Part shown: one piece after another, positions 58,818 through 64,000 of the stretch | How positions within the stretch are numbered: the stretch's first letter is position 1 | Layout: every line of letters begins with the position of its first letter | DNA from: Oryza sativa Japonica Group | Lineage: Eukaryota; Streptophyta; Magnoliopsida; Poales; Poaceae | NCBI RefSeq assembly: GCF_034140825.1 | Contig: NC_089038.1 | Span: 23,316,001-23,380,000 of the forward strand | Direction: 5' to 3' | Length of the DNA stretch: 64,000 bases | Notes under the pieces: generated by a model | Seen by the model: only the letters and a program-made list of their open reading frames with translations | What the model was told of the DNA's origin: nothing | The model's database searches: none | Program-made: the position numbers and the translations under genes

Positions 58818-59915
58818 CTCCCTCCGTTTCTTTTTATTTGTCGTTTCCGACAACTTCGGCGAAATTAAGGTTCACGCGAATTTACCCTTTTGCCCTTCCT
58901 CTTCCCCGATTCGTTCCTCTTCCACACGTTGCGGCGGCGGCGCCCCATCCCAATCCCCAGCGCCACGGCAGGGCCGACGGCGGGGACGGCGGCGCTCTTC
59001 CCCACCTCCCTTGCTGCGGCTTCCCCTTCCCACAGGTAGCGGCGCCGGCATCCTGCTTCCCCCCGCCGGTGAGCACACACACGTATGCACATACTCCCTT
59101 TTCTCATTCCCCTCTTCCTACACCTTCTCTCACCTCCCTCCCGTCTCTTCGCGAGCCCGCCTCCACCGCCGCCGCTGAGCAGCAATCATCGGCGGTGACC
59201 GCCTTCTGTCCACTAGCACTGACTGACACCATCCTCTGCTGCAACTTCTTAGCCAACTGAGCAAGCTTCATTGGCCAGCTGTTTGGTCTTCCATGGACAC
59301 TGAACCTGCCAACAAAATAAATTCGCAGCTCGGAGTTCGATGTCGGCGGATGGCGGCGATCGAGAGCCTGGGGGTTTGATTAATCCATCGGCGCGGAGGC
59401 GACAGCGACAGCTTCTGATCGACCCGGTCACCGTGGCGGCGCGGAGGAGGCGTGGACGGGGGCGTGACGTCCGGTGCCCGACCTGCCGCAGCTCCGGCAG
59501 GGCGCCCGCCGCGTGCTGGCGCACGCCCGGCACCCGGAGGTCACCCCGGGAGTCGGACTACCGCGTGCACAGGCGGCACTCCTCCCGCCTCGTCCCGCCG
59601 CACGCCATGCACCGCGGCGCAGATGTCAGCGCCCCCCACCGCAGCAACGCCGCCGCCGGCGACGACGACGACGTCCTGCTGCTGCTCCTCATGTTCGCCA
59701 TCGCCACGCCTGCCGAGCACGCGAGACCGAGGTCGCCATGCTGCGCGCCAGCGCTACTGGAGACTGGGTTGTGGCCTTGCGGGATGGAGAGGGCGCGAGG
59801 GGTAAGGATGGAATTTCGCGTAGGATAGCAGGTAGAGATGAACTAGAGCGTCAAATAATAAAAAGGATGTTTTCGGTTTGGACTGATAGCGACAAATAAA
59901 ACGAAACAGAGGGAG
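58818..59915. mobile_element. Large Stowaway-like element with GC-rich cargo
   Basis: A 1,098-bp element. The left end CTCCCTCCGTTTCTTTTTAT pairs with the reverse-complemented right end CTCCCTCTGTTTCGTTTTAT, both running on into TTGTCG. TA lies on both sides (58816-58817, 59916-59917). The interior is GC-rich (about 58915-59800), with overlapping open frames on both strands and no recognisable domain or transposase. The cargo may include captured genic sequence. Its design matches the 9171-9961 element. Confidence 0.7.
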
Positions 59916-60109
59916 TATATTCATATATTCTGGCTCGTTTTTGGAGACAAATTGGCCCGGAGATTTTCATTTGTTTTCAGAAATGTAAATAAAGGATTCA
60001 AGCTTAGTGAAGGACCGAGGGATTGATGCAACCTCGTTACAGTAATGGTGAATCTGTGACATGTAAACGATGGTGCCATTTGTCATTGCTTGAAACGGTA
60101 AAGTGAGGC

Positions 60110-60386
60110 GCTGTTTAGATTCCACCTTAAAATTTTATATCCTATCATATCGAATGTTTTAACACATGCGTGAAGTATTAAATACTATAAGTTAAAAAAT
60201 AACTAATTGCACAGATTATGACTAATTTGTGAGACAAATCTTTTAAGCCTAATTGCTCTATGATTTAACAATGTGGTGCTACAGTGAACATGTGCTAATG
60301 ATAGATTAATTAGGTTTAATGTTTGTCCCGCGGTTTACTAACGGATTCTGTAATTAGTTTTTTTTATTAGTATCCGAACACCCCAT
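60110..60386. mobile_element. Diverged Tourist-like MITE (family A)
   Basis: Begins near GCGCTGTTTAGATTCC and carries family-A interior text ('gtgagacaaatcttttaagc', 'gatagattaattaggtttaa'). The right end is eroded, so the limits are approximate. Confidence 0.6.
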
Positions 60387-61136
60387 AAGACATCCTACAT
60401 GATACCCGATGTGACGCGCTGAAACTTTACACCCTAGATCTAAATACCCCTAACTGATTTATTTTTGAAGTGACACGACTAGTAACTGACGAGTGACGAC
60501 TTCAGCGACCAGATAGCAGGTTGCACCAATTATTTGCATACAGGATTATATAGCCCACGGTAGGCAGGCACCAATCTATGGGATTCGATCAGTAGTTAAA
60601 CCAGTTTGACCCAATGCTATTGGCCCAATTTGCTGTACAATATTGGTATCGGCCAAACGATTATTGGCTCGATCGGTGCTTAATTTATTTCTCATTTCTG
60701 ATCTGGACGCCGCAGGAGCTGAAGCTGAGGCTCGACCGTGTGGATCCCGAAGGTTCTCTTGCCCAAACAAAACTATTTGTGTATTTCCTTTTACAAATCT
60801 GGCTTCTAGTGGTGATGTTTTGGTGCCATTTGCTACTCTCTCTTTTTAAATACAAACGATCAAAGCTAAGCTTCTCCTGTCTGTACTCCTCTACCACTAG
60901 TAAATCCTTTCGTTGTCAGCGGTGACGCAATCCACATGGTCCCTTCAGGATTTTAAACGTGCACGCTCACAAGTTAATTAAAAGGCGATTACATCACCAG
61001 GCGGTGAAGAAAATCTGATTGTCTCGGCGTGACGAGCCCCCACCAAACTCGTCGTCGTCGTTCTCGTGGTCGATCGCCAGTACACGCACGGAGCCAAGCC
61101 AACGGAGGAGGAGACGTCAGCAGCGTCCTTTAGCCT
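60387..61136. other. Gene-free spacer
   Basis: The short open frames here have no recognisable features. Confidence 0.4.
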
Positions 61137-61139
61137 TTA

Positions 61140-61393
61140 GAGCATGTACAATAGTAAGTTATAAGTCAGCTATAAACATGCTATAAACATATTTTAAAGA
61201 GCTAAATAGAGAGAAAAAAAGCAGCGGGCTACAGATTTGTAGCCAGCTGTAGCACGGATTCTAAAACGTAATGTGTGTATGACAGGTAGGACCAGATATT
61301 AATAGTATAATAAGCAACTATTGTATGAATTGGCTATTACATTAGCTATAGATAATTTAGAGCTAATAGTTGGCTATACTATTAAACTTGCTC
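61140..61393. mobile_element. Tourist-like MITE (GAGCA ends)
   Basis: A 254-bp element with ends GAGCATGTACAATAGTAAG and, reverse complemented, GAGCAAGTTTAATAGTATAG. TTA lies on both sides (61137-61139, 61394-61396). Confidence 0.75.
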
Positions 61394-61861
61394 TTAGTAA
61401 AAAAAGCGTCGCGTCTCTCTGCTGGTCCCCACCGCCAAGCGAGAGAAGAGAAACACGCGGCCCTCGCGTCGGCTGGCGTCACCACCGCGACAGTGCGGCC
61501 GCCGCGCGCCGCCACCAGACGCCACCGCCCTCGCGTCGTCGCGCACAGCAGATGCGGTGGCAAAGGCTCTAGGTTACGCTAGTACTGGGCCCAGGCCCAA
61601 AACGGGCGGAGGACGGCGGGGCCCACCTGGCAGAGGGGACGAGCGAATCGGAGGCGCGACGCGTGGCCGGCCGGCGGGACGCGCGGGGGGCGTGGGCCCC
61701 GAGAGCCGAGCGTACAGGCGAGATTCCGCTGGTGGGGCGGATGACGGGTGGGGCAGGGAAAGGTTGCGGGGCCCACATGGCGGTTAGCGTGGGCGCTGTC
61801 GTGTCGTGGGTAAGAGTGTTTTTCTTTTGTTTTTTTATGTAAGCGAGTGTGTCCCCTGCTA

Positions 61862-62078
61862 CTCCCTCCGTCCCAAAATATAACAACTGTTAGCCCTTAG
61901 GATTTATCTTAAAATATAACAATTTCTCCATCAACATTCTCTTCCCATTACAACCCTCCACCATCTACTTTTCTCACCTACCCTCACTATTCATCCAATC
62001 ACAATCTTCCACCACTTACTTCTATCTATTTTTTTTAAATAACCGTGTCCAATCATCTTATATTTTGGGACGGAGATA
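61862..62078. mobile_element. Stowaway-like MITE
   Basis: Left CTCCCTCCGTCCCAAAATAT and right end reverse complement TCTCCGTCCCAAAATATAAG, with a TA at the left edge (61860-61861). The right limit is approximate. Confidence 0.6.
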
Positions 62079-64000
62079 TTACTTTTTTTTCCTAGGGGAG
62101 GCGTCTCGGGCGCGTGAACGCCACTAGAGAATGGGAGGCGGCCTGTGGGATGTCGACAAGTGGAGGACACGGCGAATCGGGTGCGGTTCGCGGGACGGAC
62201 GGTGGAGAGCGAATCGCGCCGATGAGCCGAGCCGAGCCGAGGCTGCGTATGAACAGTGCTGGCTTCAGTGGCTCGGCTTGTGGTAGCAATCAGGAGGAGT
62301 AACAGTGGGTGGCCCACGGCTCCAGGATTTGTAGGCACTGTGCTACCAAACAAGTTCTGGGCTCCACGAGGGATGTTGCGAGCGTGCAATGGTCCAACGT
62401 GGCCGGGGCCCAAAACGGGCGCAACTTGTGCACGTAAACGGCTCTCCCGGATCGCTTGGCCATGCGTCGCTCTACGTGGGGCCCCCTGCTTTTCGGTGAA
62501 AGCGATGGGAGGAAATGGCCAAATGAAATGGGGGGTCACTGCTCCAAACTGCCGCTGCAGATCTGAGATCTGCTCTAGCCTGTTTGTCGTATTTAGATCA
62601 TTTGAGTCATGCACTTAGGTTCTCAAGATAAAAGATTAAGTTTTTTTTTACGTATAACTATATGGTATTAATGTATGATTGATTAAGTTTTAACTTAAAA
62701 ATAGATTAATATGATATTTTAGAGTAACTTTTATATATAAAGTTTTCGCACAAAAACACACCGTTTAGCAGTTTAAAAAATATGAGATGAAAATCTTTAT
62801 CTTTATCTAATTCTTATTGGAGAAATGAACGGAACCTTAGGTTGGATTAATCAGGAGAGTTTCGGATGGAAAGTTCTAAAAAATAAGTTTCGGATGAAAA
62901 AAAATTATAGGGGTGCAAGAGGACAAGGGGGTATGAAAGAAGTAAACTTTTTTTTTCGCAAAGTTATAGTGGCCACGTCATAAAAAAATATGAGCAGTTC
63001 GATTTTGGTTTTGGATGTTGCTTGCCATTGGATCCACTTATGAACGAAATCAATGTAAAACACTTCCTTACTCTGCTCTGTTCTATTCCTTTTACTACCA
63101 TTGAACACACACAGTTTTCGATTAGGCCAAGCTACAATGTTTTAGATCGTGCATGACAACCAACGATCCATAATTCGATTTCCTTTATCATGTTTATGCT
63201 ACAATCAAGACTAAAATTGAACTTTTATGCGAGTCTTCCCACTTGAACCATGTTCATCGTTGCCAAATCTAGCGTCCCCCCCTTCCCCGGCCGGCCGGCC
63301 GCGCGGCACACCATCTTTTATGTTTAGCATTTGCCTCCTTGTTTGGATGGCACCAATGAGCTAAACTGAGGTCGAAGATAAGGAAATGATTGATATTTTG
63401 AAAAACAAAACCGACTATGCTGGCATAATTAACAAATTAAGTATCTTCTATCTTTTGTTATAGCCAATCAAAGTGTCAGTAGATTCAAAGAGAAAATTCC
63501 TTCTGTGTCCTGAAGAGTTACTCAATCCCCTGTATGCCTCTAAAATTTTGATTTAATCATTTACATACCCTTACCATTAGATTTCCGTAAGATATACGAG
63601 TGAAGGCGTGTGTTAGCTTATCAGTTTTTTTTAAGAAAGACAAAAATGCCACAGGTTATCACCTCCAATCTCCAAATCGTCGTTGCTCCACATCCCGTCA
63701 TGCAACGGCTCCTGCATCCAGTCGGCGATGGTGGCTCAATATCGGCTCTGCATCCCGCGCGCGGCAGTGGCTTCGCATCCCGTCGTAGCGGCGGTTCGGC
63801 ATCCCGTCAGTGCTCGAATTCCGTCCTCGGCACCTGGATACACGAGCTCTCGACGTCCCACCACCCTCTCGCGCCGTCATGCTCATGATGTATAAATCAA
63901 TGGATCTGTGGTTGCTTAATGCTGATGGTGTATGGATGCACCATAATTAATCAAATTGTTAATTGTGTATCCCTGATGGTGTATGGATGCTTCAGATGTT
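62079..64000. other. Gene-free window end
   Basis: No gene is supported. A GGCC run (63288-63304) and a repeated 'tgatggtgtatggatgc' phrase (63923 and 63975) are the only marked features. Confidence 0.4.

Noticed and set aside
59249-59899. GC-rich open frames of 90-160 codons on both strands
   Set aside because: No recognisable domain; they lie within the interior of a large Stowaway-like element, so I list them as cargo, not genes.
61557-61886. GC-rich open frames near 61.6-61.9 kb
   Set aside because: No domain, overlapping frames on both strands, partly inside a Stowaway-like MITE.

Overview
The window is nuclear DNA from a grass, almost certainly rice (Oryza sativa or a very close relative). 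It has intron-bearing plant genes with GC-rich first exons, many rice-type MITEs (Tourist-like with TTA/TAT target duplications, Stowaway-like starting CTCCCTCCGT), gypsy-type solo LTRs, a plastid rpoB fragment and a plant tRNA-Trp. From memory, the order CP24 - GGT - EPF1 - SERK2 fits the Os04g38400-38480 interval of rice chromosome 4. No database was searched.

Layout. 0-8.3 kb: two same-strand paralogues of the secreted PLAT/LH2 stress-protein family (435-1093, 7581-8253). They are separated by a Helitron carrying an rpoB fragment, a GC-rich block and nested DNA-transposon derivatives. 9-11.7 kb: a large Stowaway-like element, a solo LTR and a small MITE. 12.1-18.5 kb: an intronless EIN3-like (EIL) transcription factor, convergent with the photosystem II antenna gene LHCB6 (CP24), then a three-exon short-chain dehydrogenase. 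18.7-21.9 kb: a nest of two solo LTRs inserted in an older repeat. 22-27 kb: AT-rich, gene-free, with a 189-bp TA microsatellite. 27.4-29.7 kb: a six-exon WAT1/UMAMIT (nodulin-21-like) transporter. 32.2-32.4 kb: a small unknown protein. 34.1-38.95 kb: a six-exon gamma-glutamyltransferase (GGT) whose apparent start codon is one base out of frame. 41.7-42.8 kb: a MITE, a degenerate tandem array and tRNA-Trp(CCA). 44.3-50.6 kb: the stomatal peptide gene EPF1 and, 1 kb away and convergent, the 11-exon receptor kinase SERK2. 51-64 kb: no convincing gene, but a dense collection of MITEs, some nested in members of their own family.

How the genes relate. Most neighbours have unrelated jobs: light harvesting, ethylene-type transcription, glutathione turnover, transport. 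The one functional pairing is EPF1 next to SERK2, because in Arabidopsis SERK proteins are co-receptors with ERECTA-family kinases and TMM for EPF peptides. I found no CRISPR, operon or other prokaryotic-type system, and no clearly undescribed multi-gene system. The points most worth checking are the GGT start codon, the EPF1 tandem splice acceptor, the GC-AG intron of the transporter, the Helitron/plastid composite and several nested repeats.
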